The notes under the pieces: generated by a model
The model's database searches: none
What the model was told of the DNA's origin: nothing
Seen by the model: only the letters and a program-made list of their open reading frames with translations
Shown: positions 26,545-36,047 of the stretch, piece by piece
How the letters are laid out: each line of letters begins with the position of its first letter
Numbering within the stretch: the stretch's first letter is position 1
Position numbers and translations under genes: made by a program
NCBI GenBank assembly: GCA_947462535.1
Contig: CANHPN010000014.1
Location: 1 to 44,501, forward strand
DNA from: Akkermansiaceae bacterium
Lineage (GTDB): Bacteria; Verrucomicrobiota; Verrucomicrobiia; Verrucomicrobiales; Akkermansiaceae
Length of the DNA stretch: 44,501 bases
Direction of reading: 5' to 3'

Positions 26545-28266
26545 ATGCTCCGCTATTTAGCCTCCCTCACGCTCGCCCTGCACGTTTCCGCCCAGGAAAC
26601 GATGATCCGCCAGGTGCTCGACCCGGTCACCGACACCCACGTCGAGGTGCTCGCGCTTTTCAGCAAACCCTCGCCCGGCGGTTATTTTCCGGTGCGCGTC
26701 AAGATCGCTAACAACCTGAAAAATGACAGCAACGTCTGGCTCGAGTTCAAGATCAAGGAGGACCACGGCAACGACCTTCAAGCTACTTCATCCTTCAATT
26801 TCACGGCCGGCGGCGGAAAAACCGTCACCCGCGACATCCTGGTCCCGCTCAGTCCGCCCAGCGCATTCTACAGCGGCTCTAACGTCGAGGCCACGCTCGC
26901 CGGCTCCATGGGCAGGGCAGGCAACACGATCCGCACCTCGATTGACGCCAATCAACCCGCCGTCCTGGTGAGCGAAGCGCTGTTCACCCCGAACGCGTCC
27001 TCGCTGGACAGCGCGAGCCGCGCGAAAGGCGGCTCAATCCACGGCTCCACCGAGTTCGCCGCCAAGTTCGACCCCAAACAACTGCCCGACGACTGGCTCG
27101 CCTTTTCCGGCTACGACAGCGTGATCATGACCGACGGCGACTGGACCAACATCCCGCCCGGAGGCCGCAACGCCATCCTCTCTTGGCTCCGGCTCGGCGG
27201 CCAGTTAGTCATTTATTCGACAGGCTCCGCGACAGCGGCGTCATTGGGACTGCCAACGGATCCGAGCTTCGGAACCGTCGCCATTCACTCGGTTTCATCG
27301 GACTTGAAACTCGACGCCCCCGCGGTGGTGAAACTCGTCGCGGACAACGCCACCAAGCCGCAGCAATTCTCACAGCAGAGTGATTTCCAAAGATCCTGGC
27401 CGCTTCAGGATCTCTTCGGCGCGCAGACCTTCCGCTACGCGCTTTTCATCATCGTCCTAGTCGCCTTCGGCATCCTCGTCGGCCCGGTGAATCTCTTCGT
27501 TTTCGCGAAATCCGGCCAACGTCACAAACTCTTCATCACCACCCCGCTGATCTCGCTTGGAGCCAGCCTGATCCTCATCGCCCTGATCATCGTGCAGGAC
27601 GGCTTCGGCGGCAACGGCATGCGCCGCGTGCTGATGGAAGTCCGCCCCGACGCGGGCGCGAACGCCGCCTATCTCCATCAGGAGCAATTCTGCCGCACCG
27701 GCGTCCTAACCAGCTCGCGCTTCACCATCGACACCCCCTCCACCTTCGTTCCCGTGGCCATCGCCGCCAGCCGCTGGGCCCGCTACACCGACGGCTCCGG
27801 CGCGAAAGGCAGCTTCAACCTCCAGCCCGCCGACGGCAAGCTCCAGGCTTCCGGCGACTGGTTCCAAAGCCGCTCCGAGCACGGCCACGTTCTATCCGCC
27901 GTCGTCTCCACCCGCGGCCGCATCGAAAAAACCGACACGCCCGGCACCTGCCTCTCCACCTTCGAGTTCCCCATCGACACGCTCTACTATCTCGACGAGT
28001 CCAAACAATGGCACCGCGCCGAGGGCATCACCGCCGGCAAGAGATTCACCCTCACCCCGGTGGAAACCTCCATGGTCGATCCCGCGCTCGCCACCGAGGT
28101 CAACGCATTCGCCGCCCGCAACAAGCAGTTTCTCAAAACCGCGAAAAACCGCCCCGGCCACTTCATCGCCATCACCACCCAAGCCCCCGGCATCGACACC
28201 AGCCCCGGCATCAAGTGGAAGGAAACCCGCACCGTCATCACCGGCCCCGTCGTGGATAGAAACTGA
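26545..28266 (+). CDS. Membrane protein of MoxR cluster
   Basis: 573 residues. Signal peptide MLRYLASLTLALHVSA, a large extracytoplasmic beta-rich region to about 290 (including a GATase-like stretch YDSVIMTDGDWTNIPPGGRN, then AILSWLRLGGQLVIYSTG), two membrane helices at about 298-322 (LFIIVLVAFGILVGPVNLFVF) and 328-352 (PLISLGASLILIALIIVQD), and a second extracytoplasmic domain. This architecture is common for the third component of MoxR/DUF58 loci. It follows moxR by 11 bp. Function beyond that context not known. Confidence 0.75.
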   Translation: MLRYLASLTLALHVSAQETMIRQVLDPVTDTHVEVLALFSKPSPGGYFPVRVKIANNLKNDSNVWLEFKIKEDHGNDLQATSSFNFTAGGGKTVTRDILVPLSPPSAFYSGSNVEATLAGSMGRAGNTIRTSIDANQPAVLVSEALFTPNASSLDSASRAKGGSIHGSTEFAAKFDPKQLPDDWLAFSGYDSVIMTDGDWTNIPPGGRNAILSWLRLGGQLVIYSTGSATAASLGLPTDPSFGTVAIHSVSSDLKLDAPAVVKLVADNATKPQQFSQQSDFQRSWPLQDLFGAQTFRYALFIIVLVAFGILVGPVNLFVFAKSGQRHKLFITTPLISLGASLILIALIIVQDGFGGNGMRRVLMEVRPDAGANAAYLHQEQFCRTGVLTSSRFTIDTPSTFVPVAIAASRWARYTDGSGAKGSFNLQPADGKLQASGDWFQSRSEHGHVLSAVVSTRGRIEKTDTPGTCLSTFEFPIDTLYYLDESKQWHRAEGITAGKRFTLTPVETSMVDPALATEVNAFAARNKQFLKTAKNRPGHFIAITTQAPGIDTSPGIKWKETRTVITGPVVDRN

Positions 28267-28327
28267 AATCCTGAAAAGCTGAAATTTCCTACACCTCTTC
28301 CTCTTTATTTCAGATTTTCAGCGTTTC
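28265..28327. repeat. Intergenic inverted repeat (CTGAAAAGCTGAAA type)
   Basis: Arms 28265-28285 and 28307-28327 pair at 18 of 21 positions with a 21-bp loop. It lies between the membrane-protein stop and the ABC ATPase start. Related arms occur at 33299-33343. No T-tract follows, so an mRNA-processing or attenuating hairpin is as likely as a terminator. Confidence 0.75.
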
Positions 28328-28349
28328 ATAATCTCAGCTTTTACACCTC

Positions 28350-29336
28350 ATGTCCGCTCTCAAGATCAACAATCTCTACCGCTACTTCGGCGATCTCCAG
28401 GCCGTCAACGGCGTCACCTTCGAGGTTCCCCACGGCTCGGTCTGTGGCTTCGTCGGGGCCAACGGCGCGGGGAAAACCACCACCATGCGCATCCTCGCCA
28501 CCCTGGACTATCCGACGCTCGGCTCGGCCGAAGTCTGCGGCATCAACGTGGTCCACCACCCGGCGGAAGTTAGAAAACTCATCGGCTGGATGCCCGACCA
28601 CTTCGGAAACTACGAGCACATGACCGTGCTCGAATATCTGGATTTCTACGCCCGCGCGCTTGGCTACAAAGGCAAGGAACGTCGCCAGCGCATCCAGGAA
28701 GTCATGGATTTCACCGATCTCGTCCCGCTGGCAGAGCGGTTTTCCAACAAGCTCTCCAAAGGCATGACCCAGCGCCTCGGCCTCGGCCGCGCGCTGCTCC
28801 ACGACCCGCAAGTCCTGATCATGGACGAGCCCGCCGCCGGTCTCGATCCGAAAGCCCGCGTCGAGCTCAAGCATCTCATCCGGGTGTTAGCCAAGGAGGG
28901 CAAAACGATTTTCATCTCCTCCCACATCCTCTCCGAGCTCGGCGAGATGTGCGATTCCCTGCTCTTCATCAACAACGGCCGCATCGTCCACCACGGCGAT
29001 TCGGAAACGTTGCGCCGCGGCTCCGACACGCTCGGCGGCGTGCTTTACGACGTGCAGGTCGATGGCAAACCCGACTTCGTTTCCGACTGGTGCGTGCTCC
29101 AGCCTAACGTCGAGTTCCTCGAAGCCCGCAAGCAGGGCGGCCGCATCCGCATCGACACCGAGGACCCTACCAAAGCCGCCGACGTGCTCGCCCGCATGAT
29201 CAAGGACGGCCTCCGCATCACCGAGTTCCACCGCGAGCAGCGCAACCTCGAAGACGCCTTCATCGACATCATCGGCCGCCTCGACTCCGGCAAGCCCGCG
29301 ATCCCGCCGCCGCTGCCCGCGGAATCTCAAATCTGA
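28350..29336 (+). CDS. ABC transporter ATP-binding protein
   Basis: 328 residues. Walker A GFVGANGAGKTTTMRIL (about 34-50), Q-loop region YPTLGSAEVCG / GWMPDHFGNYEHMTV, signature LSKGMTQRLGLGRALLHDP (about 133-151), Walker B VLIMDEPAAGLDP (about 153-165), H-loop FISSHILSELGEMCD. The C-terminal extension (about 215-328) is a DUF4162-like part. It pairs with the permease 22 bp downstream. ABC-2 type export by family. Its stop codon lies inside an AT-rich repeat (CTCAAATCTGAAATTTC). Confidence 0.9.
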   Translation: MSALKINNLYRYFGDLQAVNGVTFEVPHGSVCGFVGANGAGKTTTMRILATLDYPTLGSAEVCGINVVHHPAEVRKLIGWMPDHFGNYEHMTVLEYLDFYARALGYKGKERRQRIQEVMDFTDLVPLAERFSNKLSKGMTQRLGLGRALLHDPQVLIMDEPAAGLDPKARVELKHLIRVLAKEGKTIFISSHILSELGEMCDSLLFINNGRIVHHGDSETLRRGSDTLGGVLYDVQVDGKPDFVSDWCVLQPNVEFLEARKQGGRIRIDTEDPTKAADVLARMIKDGLRITEFHREQRNLEDAFIDIIGRLDSGKPAIPPPLPAESQI

Positions 29337-29354
29337 AATTTCAAATCTCAAATC
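29324..29354. repeat. AT-rich intergenic repeat
   Basis: TCTCAAATCTGAAATTTC followed by AAATCTCAAATCC, containing the stop of the ABC ATPase gene and ending 4 bp before the ATG of the permease. The same words recur at 34112-34145 and 36048-36078. Confidence 0.75.
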
Positions 29355-29358
29355 CACG

Positions 29359-30807
29359 ATGTCCCTCACCCACCTCACCGATTTCCCCGACAAGCTCTCG
29401 CCGATGCTCGTCAAGGAACTGCGCCAGGGCATGCGCGCCCGCAGCTTCACGATGTTGTTCCTGATTTTCCAGCTCCTGCTAGGTTTCATCCTCCTCACGG
29501 CGAGCGCGTCATCCAGCATGGATAGCGCCGGTTCATTCGCATCCGGTGTGATCTTCACCATGTTCGGCATCGCAGCGCTCTTCATCCAGCCGATGCGCGG
29601 GGTCACCGCGCTCTCCTCGGAAATCACCGGCAACACCATCGAAATGATGGCGCTCACCCGGCTGAGCGCATCGCGGATCGTCTTCGGGAAATGGATCGCC
29701 ATCGTCAGTCAGACGGCGCTGATCCTCATCACCATCATCCCCTATCTGATCCTGCGCTACTTCTTCGGCGGCATGATCCTACTGGGCGAACTGGTGTTCC
29801 TCTCGCTGATTTTCCTGACCTCCATGGCGCTCACTGCGGTCATGGTCGGCATGTCGGGAACCAACGCGAAGCTCTCCCGGATACTTCCGGTCCTCGGCTT
29901 CATTTTCATGCTCCAAATTATCCCTGGAGTGTTGTTTCGCGGCGGCTTCAACAACTTCATGAGCTATTGCACGCTTTCCGACTGGGAGTCCCGCGTCGGA
30001 ATTTTTTCCTATGTCAGCTTCATCGCCTACTTCGGCTGGTGCGCGCTTTCACACGGCACGTCGGTCATCGCTCCCGCTGCGGAAAACCACTCGACCCTCC
30101 GCCGGCTCATCGCGCTCGGCCTGACTTGCATCGCCGTTGCAGTCGGCTTTCACCCGGCGGTGGACGCCCAGATCCTGCCTGTTATTTTAGGAATCATCCT
30201 CGCTCCCGCCGTGATCACCGTGCTGACCGAGCCCTCCAACCTGCTCCCTCCGATCTACAAGCCGTTTCTGAAGCGCGGCCTGCCAGGCCGGGTGGCCGCC
30301 GTCTTCCTCCTCCCCGGCTGGCCCGCAGGAGTATTCTACACCACGCTCCTCCTCGCGATCAATATCGGCGGATTCCTCGCCGCTGCGAGCCCGGCCATCA
30401 GTCCAACCGACATGGCGGAAATCAAGATCGTCACTCTCACCTTGATCGGCGGTGTCCTGCTGCCCGCATTGTTAGCAGCGAATTTCAGCAAGCACGAAAG
30501 CAAGCGCTTCACCAACTTCCTGGTCTTCCTGTTGGCCTCCATCATCCTGACGATCATCCCGGCCATCTTCGCCAACATCAACAATCACGAAAACTACCTT
30601 TGGTTTTTCATCTGGAATCCTCCGGTGTTCATCGCGATGATGAACGAAAGCAGTTTCGACAAGAACCAGCTCCTAGCCGCAGCGATGATCGTTGACGGCA
30701 TCATTCTCACCTTGCTGCTCGTGACAGCCACCATCGCCTTCCGCGGCTACCGGGGAATCATCAAGGAAGCCGAGAGTGGCCTGGGTCACTCCACTCCCGC
30801 GCCATGA
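29359..30807 (+). CDS. ABC-2 type permease
   Basis: 482 residues with about ten membrane helices, for example 30-50 (FTMLFLIFQLLLGFILLTAS), 65-85, 115-135 (VSQTALILITIIPYLILRYF), 145-165, 270-300 and the last at about 443-468. The N-terminal cytosolic part (PMLVKELRQGMRARSFTMLF) is typical of ABC-2 permeases. Follows the ABC ATPase and forms an exporter with it. Its 3' end overlaps the DUF58 gene start by 4 bp (ATGA), a sign of coupling. Confidence 0.85.
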   Translation: MSLTHLTDFPDKLSPMLVKELRQGMRARSFTMLFLIFQLLLGFILLTASASSSMDSAGSFASGVIFTMFGIAALFIQPMRGVTALSSEITGNTIEMMALTRLSASRIVFGKWIAIVSQTALILITIIPYLILRYFFGGMILLGELVFLSLIFLTSMALTAVMVGMSGTNAKLSRILPVLGFIFMLQIIPGVLFRGGFNNFMSYCTLSDWESRVGIFSYVSFIAYFGWCALSHGTSVIAPAAENHSTLRRLIALGLTCIAVAVGFHPAVDAQILPVILGIILAPAVITVLTEPSNLLPPIYKPFLKRGLPGRVAAVFLLPGWPAGVFYTTLLLAINIGGFLAAASPAISPTDMAEIKIVTLTLIGGVLLPALLAANFSKHESKRFTNFLVFLLASIILTIIPAIFANINNHENYLWFFIWNPPVFIAMMNESSFDKNQLLAAAMIVDGIILTLLLVTATIAFRGYRGIIKEAESGLGHSTPAP

Positions 30808-31760
30808 ATCCCGCGTCACTCCAGCAGTGCCATTCCAACGCGCTGGCCGCGTCCGCACGCCTGCGCCTGCCGCTGCGCTCCCGCGTCTGGCGCGGCGAGG
30901 CCGGCGAGTTCACCGGCGGCGGCACCGGATCGTCGATGGATTTCCAGGACCACCGCGCCTACTCGCCGGGCGATGACCCGCGCCACATCAACTGGCAGGC
31001 CTATGCCCGCACCGGCAGCTACACGATAAAGTTGTTCCGCGAGGAAGTTAGACCGGTCGTGGACCTGATACTCGACGCGTCGGAGTCGATGTTCTTCGAC
31101 GAAAGAAAAGCCGCCCGCACCGCCGAGCTGTTCTATCTGATCGCCGAAAGCTCGCAGGCCGCGGGAGCCTCGCTCGCGCTCCACGCCGTCCGCGGCGACG
31201 CCTCGCTCGCGCTTGATCCCGCCTCGCTCCGCAGCCACCAATGGCTCGACGCTGCCCGTGCGCTTCCCGCCACCGACTCCGCGAAAGCGCCCGATCTCAC
31301 CCGCCTGCCGCTCCGTGCGAACGCGATCCGCGTCTTTCTATCCGACCTGTTGTTCGCCGCCGATCCCGAGCCCATCCTCCGCCACCTCGGCCAGCGCCAC
31401 GGCAGCGTTGTTATATTTTCACCCTTCCTCGAAACCGAGGCCCGCCCCGCCTGGTCGGGAAATTACGAATTCATCGATCCCGAGCGGCATTCCCATCACC
31501 CGCACCGCATCGAACCGGCCACGCTCCGCCGCTATCAGGAAGCTTACGTCGATCACTTCGCGCTCTGGAAACAGCACGCCCGCCGCCACCACGCCGCCTT
31601 CGCCCGAATCCCGGCGGAGGAGGATCTCGACACCGCCCTCTTCCGCGAAGCCGTCCCTGCCGGAGCCCTCGAGCCATTCAAGGTAGCAACATTCAAAGCC
31701 CACTGCTCGAATGATCCGAGTCGATCAGCACCCCCAAACTTTGATGGAAAGACCGCTTAG
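30804..31760 (+). CDS. DUF58 domain protein
   Basis: 318 residues. The DUF58 motif is clear: RGEAGEFTGGGTGSSMDFQD then HRAYSPGDDPRHINWQAYART (about 28-68), followed by a VWA-like stretch PVVDLILDASESMFFDERKA (about 86-105) with the DxSxS MIDAS-like motif. A normal partner of MoxR ATPases. ATG at 30804 overlaps the permease stop. Its stop codon overlaps by 4 bp the stop of the convergent LON-domain gene. No membrane segment at the N-terminus, so this DUF58 protein is cytosolic or peripheral. Confidence 0.88.
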   Translation: MNPASLQQCHSNALAASARLRLPLRSRVWRGEAGEFTGGGTGSSMDFQDHRAYSPGDDPRHINWQAYARTGSYTIKLFREEVRPVVDLILDASESMFFDERKAARTAELFYLIAESSQAAGASLALHAVRGDASLALDPASLRSHQWLDAARALPATDSAKAPDLTRLPLRANAIRVFLSDLLFAADPEPILRHLGQRHGSVVIFSPFLETEARPAWSGNYEFIDPERHSHHPHRIEPATLRRYQEAYVDHFALWKQHARRHHAAFARIPAEEDLDTALFREAVPAGALEPFKVATFKAHCSNDPSRSAPPNFDGKTA

Positions 31761-32383
31761 TCCTCGGATACCAGGCTTGCCTTGCTCAAGTAGTCGCAGA
31801 TCACCGGAATCCGGTCTCCAACCGACGCCATTTCCAACAGCTCCTGCCGCAGGTCTGCCTCGTGGATGAACTGTTGGCAGATGATGTCCGTCATCAGCGC
31901 GGGTTCGTCCGCCCGGTCGAGCAGCGCGAAGACGCCGCTCCGCACCTCCTCAGGCAGCGGCCGGATGGCGTCCTCCACTGCTCCGCGCAGGGTCCTCATG
32001 GCTGCTGACGCCTGATTGTCCGGCTGGAAGACTGAGATCACCGGCTCGATGCTCGCATACGGATAGTCATGGCCGTCGTGCCACTCCGTGAATCGCACAC
32101 GCATCACCCCGTGGATCAGCAGTTGCGAGGTGCCGTCGTCCTGTTCCCGCGACGCCCTAACCAGGCCGATGGTTCCAACCGGTGCCACGAAATCCACAGG
32201 ATCGCCGTCCTCCTCTCCCAGCAGGCGCGCCACCGCGAAAAAGCAATCCCCCTCCAGCGCGTCCTCCAACATTTTCCGGTAGCGCGGCTCGAAAATGTAA
32301 AGCGGCAGCCCCCCGTGCGGGAACAGCGTGCAGTCGGGCAAAAGCATCACGCCGCAGCGTTCGGGAAGGTGGATACTGGCCAT
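31757..32383 (-). CDS. LON substrate-binding domain protein
   Basis: 208 residues from ATG at 32383 (MASIHLPERCGVMLLPDCTL). Pattern LPDCTLFPHGGLPLYIFEPRYRKMLEDALEGD (about 14-45) is the LON-SB (PUA-like) N-terminal motif, followed by VGTIGLVRASREQDDGTSQLLIHG. No AAA or protease domain, so this is the stand-alone LON-domain type. An extension to 32485 is Gly/Phe-rich and unlikely. The gene is reversed within the cluster and separates the MoxR set from the Gld-like set. Confidence 0.88.
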   Translation of the reverse strand: MASIHLPERCGVMLLPDCTLFPHGGLPLYIFEPRYRKMLEDALEGDCFFAVARLLGEEDGDPVDFVAPVGTIGLVRASREQDDGTSQLLIHGVMRVRFTEWHDGHDYPYASIEPVISVFQPDNQASAAMRTLRGAVEDAIRPLPEEVRSGVFALLDRADEPALMTDIICQQFIHEADLRQELLEMASVGDRIPVICDYLSKASLVSED

Positions 32384-32546
32384 GTCCAGAGCATCGAACC
32401 ACCCGCATCCGCCGGATGCAAGACCGATTGATTCGGGAAAAAACCCGTTATTGGCTTGAAAATCCCTCCGAAACTGTTTTTTCAAACAAGCAGCGCGCGC
32501 GACGACGCTTCACGCGAGGATTTCCCGAACAGCCCCATTTCATCCC

Positions 32547-33278
32547 ATGATCGAAGTCGAAAACCTGACCAAACAATTCGGAACCAAACGCGCCGTGGAC
32601 GACCTCACGTTCACTGTGAAAAAAGGCGAGGTCCTCGGATTCCTCGGACCCAACGGCGCCGGCAAGTCCACCACCATGCGCATGATTACCGGCTTCATCC
32701 CGCCCACTTCCGGCGACGCCAAAGTCTGCGGCATCTCGATCATCGACAACCCCCGCGAGGCGAAAACCAAGATCGGTTACCTGCCAGAGTCCGCGCCGCT
32801 CTACAATGACATGACCGTCATCGGTTTCCTCAAATTCTGCGCTTCCATACGCGGCCTCAAAGGCACCGCGAAAAACGACGCCGTCGAACGCGCCATCGAC
32901 ACCTGTTTCCTAGGCACCGTCGCCAAGCAATCCATCGACACGCTTTCCAAAGGCTACCGCCACCGCACCTGCCTCGCCCAGGCGCTGCTCCACGACCCCG
33001 AAGTCCTGATCCTCGACGAGCCGACCGACGGCCTCGACCCTAACCAGAAATTCGAAGTCCGCCAGCTCATCAAGCGCCTCGGCAAGACCAAGGCCATCCT
33101 CTTCTCCACCCACATCCTCGAAGAGGTCGAAGCGGCCTGCACCCGCGCCGTCATCGTGGACCGCGGGAAAATCGTCGCCGACGGCACGCCCGCCGAGCTG
33201 CTCGCGCAGTCCGAAACCGGCTCGCTCACCGATCTGTTCCGCAAAGTCACCTCGCGCGACACCGAAGCCGCCGCATGA
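32547..33278 (+). CDS. ABC transporter ATP-binding protein, GldA-like
   Basis: 243 residues. Walker A GFLGPNGAGKSTTMRMITGF (about 32-51), signature LSKGYRHRTCLAQALLHDPE (about 133-152), Walker B VLILDEPTDGLDPNQ (about 153-167), H-loop FSTHILEEVEAACTR. It forms a transporter with the adjacent permease and the GldG-like protein; in gliding Bacteroidetes the same gene trio GldA-F-G is needed for motility, whereas in other phyla the role is unclear. Confidence 0.9.
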   Translation: MIEVENLTKQFGTKRAVDDLTFTVKKGEVLGFLGPNGAGKSTTMRMITGFIPPTSGDAKVCGISIIDNPREAKTKIGYLPESAPLYNDMTVIGFLKFCASIRGLKGTAKNDAVERAIDTCFLGTVAKQSIDTLSKGYRHRTCLAQALLHDPEVLILDEPTDGLDPNQKFEVRQLIKRLGKTKAILFSTHILEEVEAACTRAVIVDRGKIVADGTPAELLAQSETGSLTDLFRKVTSRDTEAAA

Positions 33279-33298
33279 AAAAAGCGGAGACGCTTAAA

Positions 33299-33343
33299 TG
33301 CTGAAAAGCTGAAAGCGTCTCTCTCCATTTCAGCCTTTCAGCA
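33299..33343. repeat. Intergenic inverted repeat (second copy)
   Basis: Arms TGCTGAAAAGCTGAAA (33299-33314) and TTTCAGCCTTTCAGCA (33328-33343) pair at 15 of 16 positions. A further overlapping stem, GAGACGCTT (33287-33295) with AAGCGTCTC (33313-33321), offers an alternative fold. Lies between the ATPase and permease genes. Confidence 0.75.
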
Positions 33344-33376
33344 TCTCGGAATTTCAGAATTTACCCCACAACTCCC

Positions 33377-34108
33377 ATGTCTTCCTGCACCATCTACAAA
33401 CGCGAGCTCTCCAGCTATTTCTCGCAGCCCACCGCCTACGCGATCATCGTGATCTTCCTGCTGTTCTCGTTAGGACTCACCTTCACCTTCGGCGAGTTCA
33501 TGCGCGTCGGAGACTCCTCGCTGGAGTGGACCTTCATTTTCTGGCACCCGTGGGTTTACATGCTACTGGCCCCGGCCGTCGGCATGAAACTCTGGGCCGA
33601 CGAGCAACGCACCGGCACCATCGAACTGCTAGGAACCTTCCCCGTCTCCACTTGGAGCGCCATCATCGGGAAATTCCTCGCCGCCGCCACCGTCTGGCTG
33701 ATCGCCCTCGCCTTAACCTTCCCCATCGTCTGCACGGTCAACTACCTCGGAAATCCCGATAACGGCGCGATCTTCTCGGGCTACCTCGGAAGTTTTCTCG
33801 TCTGCTGCACCTTCCTCGCAATCACGATGCTGGTATCGGCCTGCACCCGCGACCAGGTCGTTTGCCTCATCGTCTCAGTTTCCATCTGCGTGCTGATCCT
33901 GCTTTGCGGCTATGATCCGGTCACCCGCGAGCTCGCGAAAATCGTTTCTCCTGGCGTGCTCGAAGGCATCGTCGCGTTCGGCGTCTGGGATCATTTCAGC
34001 TCGCTCAACAGCGGCCTGTTCCGCCTGAAGGACTTCGTCTGGTTCGGCTCGATCATTTTCGTCTGCCTGCTCGGCACCAGTGCCATTCTTTCCTCCAAGC
34101 GCGCCTGA
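33377..34108 (+). CDS. ABC permease, GldF-like
   Basis: 243 residues, six membrane segments: about 20-40 (AYAIIVIFLLFSLGLTFTF), 57-75 (HPWVYMLLAPAVGM), 97-120 (IGKFLAAATVWLIALALTF), 135-158, 163-182 (VVCLIVSVSICVLILLCGY), 220-240. The opening YKRELSSYFSQPTAYAI and the KLWADEQRTGTIELLGTFPV motif match the GldF/ABC-2 permease family. Follows its ATPase after 98 bp that contain an inverted repeat. Confidence 0.88.
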   Translation: MSSCTIYKRELSSYFSQPTAYAIIVIFLLFSLGLTFTFGEFMRVGDSSLEWTFIFWHPWVYMLLAPAVGMKLWADEQRTGTIELLGTFPVSTWSAIIGKFLAAATVWLIALALTFPIVCTVNYLGNPDNGAIFSGYLGSFLVCCTFLAITMLVSACTRDQVVCLIVSVSICVLILLCGYDPVTRELAKIVSPGVLEGIVAFGVWDHFSSLNSGLFRLKDFVWFGSIIFVCLLGTSAILSSKRA

Positions 34109-34111
34109 TCG

Positions 34112-34145
34112 GTTTCAAATCCCAAATTTCAAATCTCAAATTTTC
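34112..34145. repeat. AT-rich intergenic repeat
   Basis: GTTTCAAATCCCAAATTTC, then AAATCTCAAATTTTCC, directly before the ATG at 34149. Nearly the same as the copy at 36048-36078. Confidence 0.8.
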
Positions 34146-34148
34146 CTT

Positions 34149-36047
34149 ATGAAAACCACCCACCCGGTCACCCGCGCAGCCCTCGGCGTCGCCGCGCTTG
34201 TCGTCATCGCACTGCTAGCCAACTGGCTCGTCTCGCTCACCCCGCTAGGCAACCGCGGCGCGGACTTCACCGAGAACAAGGTCCACACCTTGTCCTCCGG
34301 CACCCGCGCCATCCTCACCGAACTCGATACGCCCGTCGTCATCCGTTACTACGCTTCACGCAGCACCGACTACATGCCGGAGGACCTCAAGCTCCACATG
34401 CGCCGCGTCGATGACCTGCTCAAGGAATATGCATCCATCTCGAAGGGAAAACTCCGCATCGACAACCTCGATCCCGAGCCCGACACCGACGCCGAAGACT
34501 CCGCCAACCTCGACGGCATCAACGGCCAGCGCATGAACGACCAGAACCTCTTCTTCGGTCTGGCCATTTCCTGCCTCGATAAAACCAGCGTCATCCCGTT
34601 CATCGATCCACGCGACGAGACGATGCTGGAATACCACATTTCCAAAGCCATCGGCGAGGTTACCACTCCCACCAAGCCGAAGATCGGCCTGATGACAGCC
34701 CTCGACCTGCAAGGCGCGCCCGCCATGATGCCCGGCCAACCACCAACCCCGGGCTGGGTGATCTATCAACAACTCAAGCAGTCCTTCGACGTCGTTGACG
34801 TGCCGATGGAATCCACCACCATCGACCCGAAGGAAATCAAGGTCCTGCTCCTGTTCCACCCCGCAGGGATCACCCCTGACGCCGAGTTCGCCGTGGATCA
34901 ATACGTCCTCAACGGTGGCACCGTCGTCGCCTGCCTCGATCCGTTCTCCGTGGCCGCGCAAATGACCGCGCCGCCTTCGAACCCAATGATGGGCCAGCAA
35001 CCGCCGCCTCCCACCACCTCCACCCTGCCGACCCTTCTATCCGCATGGGGAATCTCCTTCGAATCCGGCCAGGTTCTGGCAGATCCCGCGCTCGCCACCA
35101 AACTCGGCGGCGACCGTCTCGGGCTCGCCGTGCCCACCCTTGGAAAAGACTCGATGCCACAAAAGGACAACGTCATCACCAAGGATCTCGGCTCTGTCAC
35201 GCTTTTCCTGCCAGGCGCCATCACCATCACCGGCAAGGACGGCATCACCGCGAACACGCTCATCAAATCCTCCACCAAGGCCGGCTTCGTCGATGCGCTC
35301 AAAGCCTCGCAGCTTGACCCGTCGCTCGCACGCACGCTCAAGTCCAACGGCACCGCCTACGACCTCGTCACCCATCTATCCGGCACTTTCAAGACCGCCT
35401 TCCCCGATGGCAAACCGAAGCCGCCCGCTGACCCGGCCGAAGCGCCGGAAGAGAAGGACGCCGCCAAGCCTGTCTATCTGAAAGAGGCCGCCGCTCCCGG
35501 CAACGTCTTCCTCATCGGCGACGTGGACGCCTTCTACGACCGCTTCGCCTACAACATCCAGAACTTCGGCGGCCAGCAAATGGCGTCGCCCTCCAACGGC
35601 AATGCCACCCTGCTCCTCAATCTGCTCGACCAGGCCACCGGCTCCAAGCACTTGATCGGCTCCCGCTCGCGTTCCGCGATCCGCCGCCCCTTCACCGTAG
35701 TCCAGGAAATGGAGTCGGACTTCAACAAAACCGTCGGAGTCAAAATCGAAGAGTTCCAGGCGAAACAAAAGGCCGCCCAACAGAAACTCAGCGATCTCCA
35801 AGCCCAGAAATCCCGTGGCTCCGAACTCTATCTTTCGCCCGCGCAGGAGGAGGAAATCAAAAAACTGCGCACCGAACAGGTCGAGTATTCCAAGCTCATC
35901 CGCGAGCAGGAGAAAGAACTCCGCCGCCAGAAAGACAAGCTCTCCGCGAAGATCACTCTGCTCAACGTCGCCGCCATGCCGGTGTTGGTCATCCTGATCG
36001 GACTGATTCTTTTCATCAACCGCCGCCGCGCCACCCGCGCGCGCTGA
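34149..36047 (+). CDS. GldG-like ABC-associated membrane protein
   Basis: 632 residues from ATG at 34149; the longer start at 34080 would translate the AT-rich repeat (FQIPNFKSQIF) and is rejected. N-terminal helix about 10-31 (LGVAALVVIALLANWLVSL) leads into a large periplasmic GATase-like domain (LSSGTRAILTELDTPVVIRY, DEFAVDQYVLNGGTVVACLD-like region), then a coiled coil (about 555-600, QEEEIKKLRTEQVEYSKLIR) and a C-terminal helix (LLNVAAMPVLVILIGLILF). Matches the ABC-type uncharacterised transport (GldG) layout. Part of the transporter complex by context. Confidence 0.88.
   Translation: MKTTHPVTRAALGVAALVVIALLANWLVSLTPLGNRGADFTENKVHTLSSGTRAILTELDTPVVIRYYASRSTDYMPEDLKLHMRRVDDLLKEYASISKGKLRIDNLDPEPDTDAEDSANLDGINGQRMNDQNLFFGLAISCLDKTSVIPFIDPRDETMLEYHISKAIGEVTTPTKPKIGLMTALDLQGAPAMMPGQPPTPGWVIYQQLKQSFDVVDVPMESTTIDPKEIKVLLLFHPAGITPDAEFAVDQYVLNGGTVVACLDPFSVAAQMTAPPSNPMMGQQPPPPTTSTLPTLLSAWGISFESGQVLADPALATKLGGDRLGLAVPTLGKDSMPQKDNVITKDLGSVTLFLPGAITITGKDGITANTLIKSSTKAGFVDALKASQLDPSLARTLKSNGTAYDLVTHLSGTFKTAFPDGKPKPPADPAEAPEEKDAAKPVYLKEAAAPGNVFLIGDVDAFYDRFAYNIQNFGGQQMASPSNGNATLLLNLLDQATGSKHLIGSRSRSAIRRPFTVVQEMESDFNKTVGVKIEEFQAKQKAAQQKLSDLQAQKSRGSELYLSPAQEEEIKKLRTEQVEYSKLIREQEKELRRQKDKLSAKITLLNVAAMPVLVILIGLILFINRRRATRAR

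Noticed and set aside
34080-34148. Longer start for the GldG-like protein
   Set aside because: It overlaps the permease end and would translate the AT-rich repeat; the ATG at 34149 precedes the membrane helix.
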